Source: Legionellaceae bacterium
GTDB taxonomy: Bacteria; Pseudomonadota; Gammaproteobacteria; Legionellales; Legionellaceae
Direction: 5' to 3'
Length of the DNA stretch: 9,908 nt
NCBI GenBank assembly: GCA_947470005.1
Contig: CANISA010000036.1
Span: 1 to 9,908, forward strand
Within the stretch, counting starts at the first letter, position 1. Each line of letters opens with the position of its first letter. The position numbers and the translations under genes were made by a program. The notes beneath the pieces were generated by a model. The model saw only the letters and a program-made list of their open reading frames with translations. It did not search any database and was not told the DNA's origin. This document shows, piece by piece, positions 1 to 8,600 of the stretch.

Positions 1-1
1 A

Positions 2-1093
2 GCGCATGAACGTAAAATTGAATGGTTGCGTGAGGTATTGGCCTGGCACCGTGAAATGGCAACGAATAAGGGAATTACTGAAGCCATTGAAATGGAATTT
101 CTTGACGACCGTGTGTATGTGTTTACACCAGATGGAGACGTGCTTGATTTGCCTCGAGGTGTGACACCCCTTGATTTTGCTTATCACGTACACACGGAAA
201 TGGGCCATCGCTGCCGAGGATCCAAGGTCAATGGACATATTGTGCCATTGACCTATGCCTTAAAAACAGGTGACAAAATCGAAGTGTTGACGGGAAAGGA
301 TCTCCGGCCCTCTCGAGATTGGATCAATCCTCATTTGGGTTATTTGAAAACATCACGTGCGAAAGCAAAAGTATTGCATTGGTTTAAGATGCAAGACTAC
401 GATAAAAACAAGCTGGAAGGCCAAGAAATTCTTGATAACGAGCTCAAGGTATTAGGCATTAAAGCTGAGCGCCTACAGGAAGTGTTGCCTGCGTTAGGTC
501 TAAAACATGTGGATGATTTGCGTGCGGCGTTAGGCCGTGGAGATGTAAAATTAGGGCAAGTGATCAGTCGCTTAACGCCATCTGACTCAACGGAATTAAA
601 CATCCAACGGATGGCCAAGCCTTCCATTAAGCAGGAGCCGCTGGGCAGCGATTTACGTATTGAGGGCGTAGGTCGGTTACTAACCCACATGGCGCGTTGT
701 TGTCAGCCCTTGCCAGGTGAAACGGTGATCGGTTACATCACTGTGGGCAGAGGCGTTTCCGTTCATCGACAAGACTGCCCGAATATAATTCACGCAAGTG
801 AGCGGCAAAAGAAGCGATTTTTGGAAGTGACGTGGGGAGCCTCTATTCGTGAGCGGTATGTGGTCGACGTGCTCATTCGAGCGTTTGATCGTTCAGGTCT
901 CTTACGTGATCTCACGTCATTGTTAGCAAATGAAAAAGCCAATGTTTTTTCTTTGCAAACCATGTTAGATAAGCAGGAGAACATGACGAACATCACCCTG
1001 ACCATCGAAGTGGATGGCTTAAACAGTCTGTCACGGCTCTTGGCGCGTTTAAGTCAAGTTCCTAATGTGTTGGAGGCGAGGAGACAAGTTTAG
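2..1093 (+). CDS. relA: RelA, (p)ppGpp synthetase I (GTP pyrophosphokinase), C-terminal half; 5' end outside the window
   Basis: The reading frame is open from the first complete codon (AHERKIEWL...), so the gene begins upstream of the window. A TTG at 26 lies inside it and is not a start. The 363 codons present correspond to the regulatory half of a protein of about 740 residues; the hydrolase-like and synthetase domains are missing. In order: a TGS domain at about nt 107-298 (DRVYVFTPDGDVLDLP, then PLDFAYHVHTEMGHRC), a helical domain (SRDWINPHLGYLKTSRAKAK onward), a zinc-finger/RIS domain around nt 686-790 with the adjacent pair Cys-Cys in MARCCQPLPG and a His plus Cys in VSVHRQDCPN, and an ACT domain at about nt 857-1093 (DRSGLLRDLTSLLANEKANV, ending VPNVLEARR). 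The pattern matches Escherichia coli RelA rather than SpoT from memory, including the WLREVLAWHREM segment before TGS. RelA binds stalled ribosomes carrying uncharged tRNA and makes (p)ppGpp from GTP/GDP and ATP; TGS and ACT mediate that contact. The next gene is convergent, so relA ends its transcription unit here. Confidence 0.96.
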   Translation, partial: AHERKIEWLREVLAWHREMATNKGITEAIEMEFLDDRVYVFTPDGDVLDLPRGVTPLDFAYHVHTEMGHRCRGSKVNGHIVPLTYALKTGDKIEVLTGKDLRPSRDWINPHLGYLKTSRAKAKVLHWFKMQDYDKNKLEGQEILDNELKVLGIKAERLQEVLPALGLKHVDDLRAALGRGDVKLGQVISRLTPSDSTELNIQRMAKPSIKQEPLGSDLRIEGVGRLLTHMARCCQPLPGETVIGYITVGRGVSVHRQDCPNIIHASERQKKRFLEVTWGASIRERYVVDVLIRAFDRSGLLRDLTSLLANEKANVFSLQTMLDKQENMTNITLTIEVDGLNSLSRLLARLSQVPNVLEARRQV

Positions 1094-1147
1094 ATGTTGT
1101 TCCAACTAGGGCTACGGTAGAAGATTCTGACGTTGTTTGAATAGCTC

Positions 1148-4100
1148 TTAAAACTTGATGGACTCAGCAAACGTTACTTCCAAATCATCAATGCTATCTT
1201 GATCATCGTCCTCTTCATGCTCACTGAATCGTTCGGATTGCTCTGAACCTGTTATTTGCATTCTTGCAGCTAACGGCATTCGACTAATAAAGCTAATTAC
1301 TTTGGATGACTTGTCTTCGCCAAAGGATTTTATTTTCCATTCATTAAAAAATATTTTTAAACTTTGAGCAAACACCACGTCTCTAAACAGCTTTAAATTA
1401 TCCACCTCTGCTTCGATCTTTAGCCTCAGATTGCTTGTTCTTTTCGCTAGGCTGCTTCTTGATTCTACAGGTGAGCCCCCTAATCCACCAGCAAACATCG
1501 AGATGGATTTAGGTTTGGACAACTGTTTTTGAATTTGTTTTACTCGAGTCAACTCTCCGGTTTTCTGACTGACCCCGTCCATTATCAGTGCTAATACAAA
1601 AGAATATGCCATTCTACACGGTGCTTTATAATCTCTAACATCAGTAAAACTCACTTTTAATTTATTAGAGATTCTAGCGTCTAACCATTTTTGTTCAGCA
1701 ACGCTTAAGGTGGAACTCCACATTAACGTATTGGCAACACTACTCATTTCTCTTATATGTCGAGGATGTTCTGTCCCAAGGCTGTTTTTTTGCATCAAAT
1801 CATTCAGTGCATGGATATGTTGATACGCCCCTTGCAAGGCTTTTAATGATTTTTTTCTTGCAACTAAATACTCTAATGGCTCTTGATGAATAACCATTGA
1901 AATCAATCCCCTGTCTTCCGAGAGATTCCCCACTAGCTTATTAAGTTCTAAAGTTTCGATATAATGATTATTAATATACTCCATCATTTGACTTAAAAAG
2001 ATTACGCCGAAGCGGCATATCTCAGGATGCTCCTTACCATCGCAATCAGCGAGAAATCGTTTATATTGCTCACTCATATAGCTCATATGATCCTGATCGC
2101 CTGATCCTGCCAGGCTAATATTTTCATCAAATAGCTCTAATTTAGAGCTAACCAACCCCATGTAATTAACGGATGGATCTTTTGGGGTTGATGCACAAAA
2201 ATGCTCTTTTATATATTGCAGCTTACTATCAACTGCTAAAATATCTTGTAACATCTGACTAGACTCTCGCTCAATGTATAGCGTATGATTCAATGCCAAT
2301 TCAATTAACTCAACATCATCTCTAATATCTAATTCAAGCGTCTCTTTTGCAAGCCGAACAATATGGGCTATGTCTTTAATTTCTACCCACGATATCTCTC
2401 TCGGTATTCGTGCATACCTTCTTTTCATTTCGCTGCATACTTCCACTGCTTTTTCAGCGCGAATTTTTTGAAACGTTGAATGTAATTGCTTGGCTTTAAC
2501 TAAAATTTTTGCCAACCTTTCTGGGTTGTCTTTATTCACAGAACATAGCCAGCTAAGATCAGATTGATAACGCGCTCTTAAGAAAAAATCAGTTGTCGTT
2601 TGATCTGCTTCGATTAAAACACTAGGCTTTTTATAAGACATACATTGATAAATCTCAAAAATAATTGCCTTTCTTTGAATCGCTTCAACTTTAATCTGAG
2701 TCATATCGGCCTGAGGGTGTGTGGAAAAAATTGACCACCAAACAGCATTTTCACTCAATCCAAGTGCATCGATAACATTTACTTGAACATCTGCATATAA
2801 TTTCTCAATACGGGCTATTAAAATGGCATTTCTTTCTTCAGCGGAGAGTCCTTCTAAATTAACCCCTGCAGCCCAACAATCTTTAGCCTCAAACCAACAA
2901 TCTCGACTCTGTAAAGCCAACATCATAAGTTCATAATAATGTTTTACATCTTGCTTGCAATACTGAATACACTGCAACATATCATGGACACTTTGTCCAT
3001 CATCCAAACAATTCCTGAGCTCTTGAACTTCTACTTCAAATTCAGTGATCGCCTGCTCCACAGAAAGAGTTACATCAGCGATATCAGGATCGTACGATGC
3101 AAAACTGACGCTAACATCTTGCATTTTCTGCAAAGCACGTAAATTATCATTAATTCGCATTTTAAGATTTTTAACAGCATGGCTTGTCAGTCGATTATCT
3201 CGAGCAAGAACCTCATTAGCAACTTCAATGACAGATGTATCATTAACCAGATCTAAAATCACCCTATAGTTACTGATCGCTAACTTATGCACCTTTGCAA
3301 TGACATCATTAGCTGATTGAGCGCGTGCCTTAGCTTGCATCACTTTGTGATGGTTTTCTGCCTCCAACAAGGGGTTACCACGTGCAGCATAAATGGTTAA
3401 ATGAGCCACTTCGAGAACACGTTTAACCTTTAAAAAATCCGCTTGGCTAACCTGTCTAAATCTAAGCATAAAAGCAATCCATCCTTTGATTGCTAACAGG
3501 CCGTATCTAGATTGGTCCATGGCATTAATTTGATGGACTTTTGATGGGGAAGTCATACTGGAGTTGATAACGATTTGTTGAATCGAATCTGTAATATCTC
3601 GTTCAATTTGAACGACCTCAATTTTTTGTGCTTCTAAATTAAACTCATGACCGGCTACTTCAAGCGCCGTGAGTTTACCTGGACACTCAATATCTCCAGT
3701 GCTATCAACTGGAGGTGATCGATCAGACGCTTGATATATTTTTTGTAAGCGCGACTCCCACTGCCTCTCCCTTTTCATGGTCCATGGGCACTCAAATCTC
3801 TCTTCTGAATATCTTATATTCTCATGACGCAAAACACCTGTTGCTTTCTCTGTCTGTAACTTATATGACAAATGATGCGTAAAAAAATCAGGAACCAAAC
3901 GTTTTAAGACGACAACATGCAACTCTTCAAGTGTCTGATTGGTGCTTATTGTAGCAAAATTAACACCTAAATTTGCAGTGGTTTCGTTGGCACTTAACAA
4001 AATCATCGGATATTTCATATTTCCATCCAAGGATGTCAAGTTGCGATGTCTCGTTTGAATCCCTGAGATGATTCTTTTTTCAGAATTCAAGATCGGTGCA

Positions 4101-4969
4101 TGATTTAATGCACCGATAATTGTATAAGCGTGATATTTTCTTACTATTCCATGCTCTGGTTCAACATAAGTCTCATACCCACCAAGTAATGCCCTGACAG
4201 CAGGGCCGCAACGCTGAACCAAGCGATTCACGTTCGGGTCCAGTTCCAGTATTTTACGACTACCACATTGAGATGCTTGCATCCTAAAATTGGCAAAATC
4301 AATATTTGGCCATTCTCGATAACTCAATGAATCTGTAGATGCGGGAATCGCGGCATTAATTAGAGCACTGATGACATTGTTTTTTTGTTCTCTTAAGCAC
4401 GCAATTGCATTGCTTTTCATCGATGAGATCATAAATAGTGCTAATTTAATATAGCCATTTTCGCCAGCAGCTAACCGTAAAATCAGAAATTGATAGCGGT
4501 AACTTAAAATACCTGCAATACGTTCAGCAATCATTTCGTAATCTTGCGGGGGAATATAGTACATCATTTGTGCAGAATATAGGTTTTGTTCCGCTTCAAC
4601 CTGCTGTCTTTTTTCCTCAATATCATCCAGAACCGTGTTACCCAGGGCATTACCTGCGGATAATACAATCTGCGCCGCACTCCCAATACCCAAAGGCGCA
4701 GATCGAGTGGCCACTTTGGACACATCACTTGCATAGGTTAATTTTTCTTTTCTACGCAGGGTGCTACTACTCAAAAAACTTAAATACTCCGCGCGTTTCT
4801 CAGCTAGTTTATCGTGCTCTTCTTGAGCGTTGAGCATCGCAACAACGCCCTTTTGAATGGCCCCTTCAAATTCTTTACGCTTATGCTCGATGATACGATT
4901 AATCTCTTGTCTATCTTCTGAAGTCATGCGAGCTATCAGCGGAGTAACTTCAATCAATGATTTAGCCAA
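1148..4969 (-). CDS. Large helical protein of unknown function (1273 aa); candidate type IV secretion effector
   Basis: I do not recognise a catalytic family in this protein. The start chosen is TTG at 4967-4969, because GGAG lies 7 bases upstream; the next in-frame ATG, codon 15, has no ribosome binding site. Residues 1-75 are charged and helical, with possible coiled coil around 20-65. Residues 88-112 form a Gly/Ala-rich, moderately hydrophobic patch (APLGIGSAAQIVLSAGNALG) that could touch a membrane but is not a convincing transmembrane helix. The rest (about 115-1240) reads as long amphipathic helices with scattered Cys and Trp, typical of an alpha-helical scaffold. A Gly-rich loop sits at about 1159-1167. 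The last 30 residues are strongly acidic (SEHEEDDDQDSIDDLEV) and end in the hydrophobic SIKF. That resembles the glutamate-rich E-block plus terminal hydrophobic residues of Legionella Dot/Icm substrates. There is no N-terminal signal peptide. The gene looks more AT-rich than relA by eye and has its own promoter, so it is probably monocistronic. The coding call is firm; the effector role is inference. Confidence 0.9.
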   Translation of the reverse strand: MAKSLIEVTPLIARMTSEDRQEINRIIEHKRKEFEGAIQKGVVAMLNAQEEHDKLAEKRAEYLSFLSSSTLRRKEKLTYASDVSKVATRSAPLGIGSAAQIVLSAGNALGNTVLDDIEEKRQQVEAEQNLYSAQMMYYIPPQDYEMIAERIAGILSYRYQFLILRLAAGENGYIKLALFMISSMKSNAIACLREQKNNVISALINAAIPASTDSLSYREWPNIDFANFRMQASQCGSRKILELDPNVNRLVQRCGPAVRALLGGYETYVEPEHGIVRKYHAYTIIGALNHAPILNSEKRIISGIQTRHRNLTSLDGNMKYPMILLSANETTANLGVNFATISTNQTLEELHVVVLKRLVPDFFTHHLSYKLQTEKATGVLRHENIRYSEERFECPWTMKRERQWESRLQKIYQASDRSPPVDSTGDIECPGKLTALEVAGHEFNLEAQKIEVVQIERDITDSIQQIVINSSMTSPSKVHQINAMDQSRYGLLAIKGWIAFMLRFRQVSQADFLKVKRVLEVAHLTIYAARGNPLLEAENHHKVMQAKARAQSANDVIAKVHKLAISNYRVILDLVNDTSVIEVANEVLARDNRLTSHAVKNLKMRINDNLRALQKMQDVSVSFASYDPDIADVTLSVEQAITEFEVEVQELRNCLDDGQSVHDMLQCIQYCKQDVKHYYELMMLALQSRDCWFEAKDCWAAGVNLEGLSAEERNAILIARIEKLYADVQVNVIDALGLSENAVWWSIFSTHPQADMTQIKVEAIQRKAIIFEIYQCMSYKKPSVLIEADQTTTDFFLRARYQSDLSWLCSVNKDNPERLAKILVKAKQLHSTFQKIRAEKAVEVCSEMKRRYARIPREISWVEIKDIAHIVRLAKETLELDIRDDVELIELALNHTLYIERESSQMLQDILAVDSKLQYIKEHFCASTPKDPSVNYMGLVSSKLELFDENISLAGSGDQDHMSYMSEQYKRFLADCDGKEHPEICRFGVIFLSQMMEYINNHYIETLELNKLVGNLSEDRGLISMVIHQEPLEYLVARKKSLKALQGAYQHIHALNDLMQKNSLGTEHPRHIREMSSVANTLMWSSTLSVAEQKWLDARISNKLKVSFTDVRDYKAPCRMAYSFVLALIMDGVSQKTGELTRVKQIQKQLSKPKSISMFAGGLGGSPVESRSSLAKRTSNLRLKIEAEVDNLKLFRDVVFAQSLKIFFNEWKIKSFGEDKSSKVISFISRMPLAARMQITGSEQSERFSEHEEDDDQDSIDDLEVTFAESIKF

Positions 4970-4976
4970 GTTATAA

Positions 4977-4980
4977 CTCC
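4977..4980 (-). promoter_or_regulatory. Ribosome binding site that decides a TTG start
   Basis: On the minus strand the sequence reads AAAAAAGGAG, then seven bases, then TTG. The strength and ideal spacing of this Shine-Dalgarno site are the reason for starting the 1273-residue protein at TTG rather than at the ATG 14 codons further in. Confidence 0.75.
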
Positions 4981-5004
4981 TTTTTTACAAAACAAATCCA
5001 TTTA

Positions 5005-5190
5005 GACCTGATTATACATTAAAAAATAAAAATATCTATTAACTGCAGGGCAAACGCATCTTAAATGACCTCTTTTTGGTACAGTAAAGGGGGACACAAC
5101 GATCCCCTTCTTGACGATGCGAATCTCATAAATTTTGATCAAAGCCCAGCTCAGCCCCGTGTAGTGATCCTGAGCCTTTTGGTTGTTGTG
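5005..5190. other. Intergenic region with two inverted repeats and no convincing gene
   Basis: This stretch lies between the 134-codon gene and the promoter of the 1273-codon gene. It holds two short perfect inverted repeats: AAGGGG at 5087-5092 with CCCCTT at 5104-5109 (11-base loop), and GCTCAG at 5149-5154 with CTGAGC at 5170-5175 (15-base loop). Neither is followed by a proper T-run on the minus strand, so neither is a standard intrinsic terminator for the upstream gene, although the second could act as a weak one. The segment 5080-5180 looks locally more GC-rich than the A/T-rich promoter beside it. The minus-strand frame of the upstream gene stays open for 62 codons past its stop, but has no start or ribosome binding site of its own. 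It may be a small dispersed repeat or a relic; this window alone cannot tell. Confidence 0.4.
5011..5038 (-). promoter_or_regulatory. Sigma-70-like promoter for the 1273-aa gene
   Basis: On the minus strand a perfect -10 hexamer TATAAT (5011-5016) is preceded, after 16 bases, by TAGATA (5033-5038), which matches four of six positions of the TTGACA -35 consensus. The spacer is nearly pure A/T. Transcription would begin near 5000-5005 and leave a leader of about 30-35 bases before the TTG start. This is separate from any read-through out of the 134-codon gene, so the large gene can be expressed independently. Confidence 0.55.
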
Positions 5191-5595
5191 TTAAATGGGC
5201 TCTTCTTTAATCGAGATCCCTAGAACATTGCCTCGATCGGTGAAGATGTAAGCGAGCTTCCATGTCAGCTGCGCATCTTTTGTCATGTTGTAAATTTTAC
5301 TGTCGCGCATCTTTGATCCCCACCACCCTTCGGGGGTGACTTGCAACATGTAAGGTCCGTAAGAGGAAACAGTAGGACTCTGACAACTAACCACTTTCAT
5401 TTCCCCTGGAGATAAGTAGCCATTAGCCTGACAAAATGTATTATCGATTCCATGTAATTCGTAGTATGCGCCCGTCGGGGAATCATTGAAGATGACATGT
5501 CGAATATGGTCAACATTGTCAGCGAGAGCCGCGTGGTTAACTGACCCTGCAAACAGGACGATTGATAGCCATTTTGTTGTGTTTAAATTTAACAT
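5191..5595 (-). CDS. Small exported protein of unknown function (134 aa) with a signal peptide
   Basis: The protein opens with a classical Sec signal peptide: a lysine at residue 8, a hydrophobic core LSIVLFAG, and an AXA-type cleavage site HAALA-DN after about residue 25. The mature part, about 109 residues, has just two cysteines (Cys55 in NTFCQANG and Cys71 in VVSCQSP). They could form one disulfide in the periplasm or outside the cell. The mature chain is rich in aromatic and Gly/Pro residues (GAYYELHGI, YGPYMLQVTPEGWWGSK) and looks like a small beta-rich fold. I do not recognise the family. The start is ATG at 5593-5595 with GAAAGGA at 5607-5613, 11 bases upstream, slightly far but usable. 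It lies 67 bases downstream of the 1123-codon gene on the same strand, so co-transcription is possible; a GATAAT at 5632-5637 might be a -10 element, but no good -35 accompanies it. No lipobox cysteine follows the signal, so it is not a lipoprotein. Confidence 0.85.
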   Translation of the reverse strand: MLNLNTTKWLSIVLFAGSVNHAALADNVDHIRHVIFNDSPTGAYYELHGIDNTFCQANGYLSPGEMKVVSCQSPTVSSYGPYMLQVTPEGWWGSKMRDSKIYNMTKDAQLTWKLAYIFTDRGNVLGISIKEEPI

Positions 5596-5662
5596 AATGA
5601 TTGATATCCTTTCTATTTAAATGCCAGTAAAATTATCGTTTGAACACTGTTTTTTAATGTGC

Positions 5663-8600
5663 CTATAAGGCGCTAATTGCTGCGGTTGATGCGGAAAATA
5701 AACTGTTTAAATTTTGATGGCCATGCTTGATAATAATGTCATGCAAGTGTTTGTTTGTCACGTAGAGTTCATTACTAAAATCATGTGGTTTTTCTAGCTG
5801 TTCTCCTTTATTTAATTTGTCTAATGCGGCTCTTAGCGTTCTGGCTGCTGAAAGTTTAGCTGATCTTGAATGATGATGATAAGGTCCAAGTTGATCAGGC
5901 AGGATTTGTTTTCTGCAAAAAAAAGGGAATGAAGACGGCTTTTGTTCTTGTGTTTGTTTTGCTTCTTGTCTAAGAATAAACGTGTCAAGATCTTGAATAA
6001 AAAGTTGGTGAACTGTGCTTGTCAATGGTTGTATTTGCGCAAGTAATGGCTGAGTAAGATGTGTTGAATCATTCGGTGGAGCTATAAGTGATGCATCAGA
6101 AACCACTGCATGGTGATTCGGGTTGAGTAAATGGGTTACTACTTCGAGAAGTTGTTCTGGTGCATGCAATATCTCCTGAGTAACAGCTATTACAGTGGTT
6201 AGCGCCTGCGTTATTTCATGGTGTACCGACTGAAGTTCAGGTGCAGGTTGATGAGGCGCTGGAGCAGGTGTGATGGCTGCTGGTTCAATGATCACGTTGG
6301 GTGCTATCGATGGTGCTACTAATGGCACTACTACGGGTATGCTAGCCGTTAACGTATTTTTAAACGCATCTAACGCAAGAATGCTTGCTTGCAGAGATTG
6401 ACGATTGAATGGAACAGAGGGGTCAATTGGCAATGACATGAGTACAGTTATTTGCTGATTTATGCCGGCTATTTCGTTTAAAACAACCTGTGTGTAAATC
6501 CTGACTGTTCCTGTTTGCTGTAATAAAGAATGGGTTTTAATCGTGGCCATAAATGCTGTAGTCGTTGCAATTGTTTCTTGGATTTTTCTGTAAAAATGAT
6601 CTGAAAACTCTGGGATTAAGTTTCCAGAAGCGTTATAGCCCAAAATAGTTCGATCAGAACCCTTGTTTAAAAAATGACTGGCCTCGAAGTTAATTAATTT
6701 TTGAGGACTCAATGACGTTGACATATAAGCAATGTTAACGCGCACCGCATCTGCAATGTAGGACAGGGCGGTGAGTGAGCGAGGATTGCCTAATCGATCG
6801 TTTATTGTCTCATCATCTGTCTCAGAAGTGATGAGTAATGCCTGATGTAAGATATCATCAAAAGCAATATCTGGGTTAGAATTTAATTTTAGCCTGACAA
6901 ATGCCTTAATATCATCTACGACGAGTTTGTCAACATGGGTATTATTTGGATCGATTAAATTAGCCAATTGTTTGACGAATAACATACGATATAAAATAAA
7001 CTGATCATGATTTTGAAAAGGCGTATCCCAATTAACATTGGTTTCATATTGATTCAACGAGCAGAGAAAATCAAAGGATTGATTGAGATAATCTTGAATG
7101 TTTGCAGCATTAATTTTATCCTCAATACGCACATCATGTTCGGGTGGGAAACCGAGCATTTTTCGATACAGGCTATCTCCTTGTAAAATAAACTCAGCAT
7201 GAGGCGATGCATTTAATTTAAGATGAATAGCAAAGGCAAGTTCTAAAAAACAATGGTAGGGATGAGTTGCATCAGCGGCCAGGTGATTGGTGACTACCGG
7301 AGCTAAGCGTCTCACTTGATCGAGATCACTCATTAAACCACCTAAACCGCCTTCAGAAACGGACGTTTTGTAAAAGTTGATGAGGGCGTCGGGTAATGCT
7401 TTGTCAGGTTGTGTGTGTGGCACATTCCCTACAATTTCTAGCACTTGTTCTTTTATTTTTTGTACGGCTTCAAATGTTTTAATAAAGGCTGCATTCTCAG
7501 GATGCTTCAAGTAATCTTTTGTATCCGTAATAAATTGAGTCAAAATCTCTGACGCTGAAGGGGTGTGTGTTATTGAGGACTCCATTCGTTCTAACGTTGA
7601 TGGGACATGTGGTGTTGAAGACATCAAGGTATGCAACGCTGTTTGTAATGATTCCGTTTGATCGTGTGCATCACTAATCATCGTTTTAACCCGCTCAGAT
7701 AAATCAATTTCTATGGCTTTACTTTCGTTAAAGCGGCTAGCGAATTCTCTAATCCATCCCCTCACGCTGCCCAGCGCAATACGCTTTTGATCCTCACCTC
7801 GAAAAAATTTTAAAAAACTGGAGTCATTGTTCTCCTCATATTTTTTTAATGCCGTCAGATCTCGACCGGTGGTAACAACCACTTGTTGAAGCGACGTACT
7901 TAAGCGCTTTTGCTCATTGGTGATGCTCTGAATGGCTGTATGAATGCCCTCTCGATTGCCTTTGTCGCGTTGATAGTACAACGAATCAGTCCGCGTAATA
8001 ATCAAATGAGCGCTTATTGCAGCCAGGGATGCCGACACAATGGCAATGCTTATCAACGCAAACACAGGAATGAATAAAATAGTGAGGGCAGAAACGCCAA
8101 CAGCGATAGACCCCGTAATTAACCCAGCAAGGAAGTCAAAAAGAAAAAGGTATTGTCCCATAAAGCTGGGCTGAGACATTTCTTTCTCAAGAAAATGAAT
8201 GCATTCATTGATAAATGTAACTTGCATTTGTTGAGTAAATTGTTGCTGGTTTTTTGATGATCCGAAGTGTCGATGAAACCATCGAATAAAACTAGGCTCC
8301 TGTTTTTCATCCTGAATTTCTTTGTCGTGCGTCTGGTAAATCGATTGAAATGATTGGGTAAATAATTCGTTTAATTGTTCTAAAAAATAAACCTCAATCG
8401 ACAGGTTAAAATCCTGGTCATCAAAAATATCCGTATTTTTTGAAGAATAATATTTATTTTTAAATGCAGTACGCATGCTGATCTTGCTCTTGTCTTCATG
8501 GCCCAACAAGAGGCACTCTCGAAAATAGAATAATTTGACCAAGTCTTCAGATAGTCCAGCATATTTTTCAGACGTAAATCCTGCTTTTTTCATTTCCTCT

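Noticed and set aside
397..1005. Minus-strand open frames of 97 and 71 codons opposite relA
   Set aside because: They lie fully inside the strongly conserved relA coding sequence, have Ser/Arg-rich shadow-type composition and no family resemblance.
2..1093. SpoT instead of RelA
   Set aside because: The segment before the TGS domain and the ACT-domain ending (VPNVLEARR) follow the E. coli RelA pattern; the synthetase and hydrolase domains that would be decisive are outside the window, but the C-terminal match is strong.
2939..3269. Two overlapping plus-strand open frames opposite the 1273-aa gene
   Set aside because: They overlap each other and the large gene, lack ribosome binding sites that I can see, and have no recognisable protein features.
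5018..5042. Possible PmrA-type tandem TTAAT box upstream of the 1273-aa gene
   Set aside because: TTAATA and TTTAAT occur on the minus strand but are 13 bases apart, not the 2 bases expected for the Legionella PmrA site; A/T-rich chance is enough to explain them.
5111..5139. Plus-strand TTGACG with TTTGAT 17 bases later, a possible promoter
   Set aside because: The -10 is poor and no plus-strand gene follows; it would only run antisense into the small exported gene. There is no supporting evidence.
5149..5175. GCTCAG/CTGAGC hairpin as intrinsic terminator of the 134-aa gene
   Set aside because: On the minus strand it is followed by TGGGCTTTGATC, not a T-run, and the loop is long; kept only as an inverted repeat.
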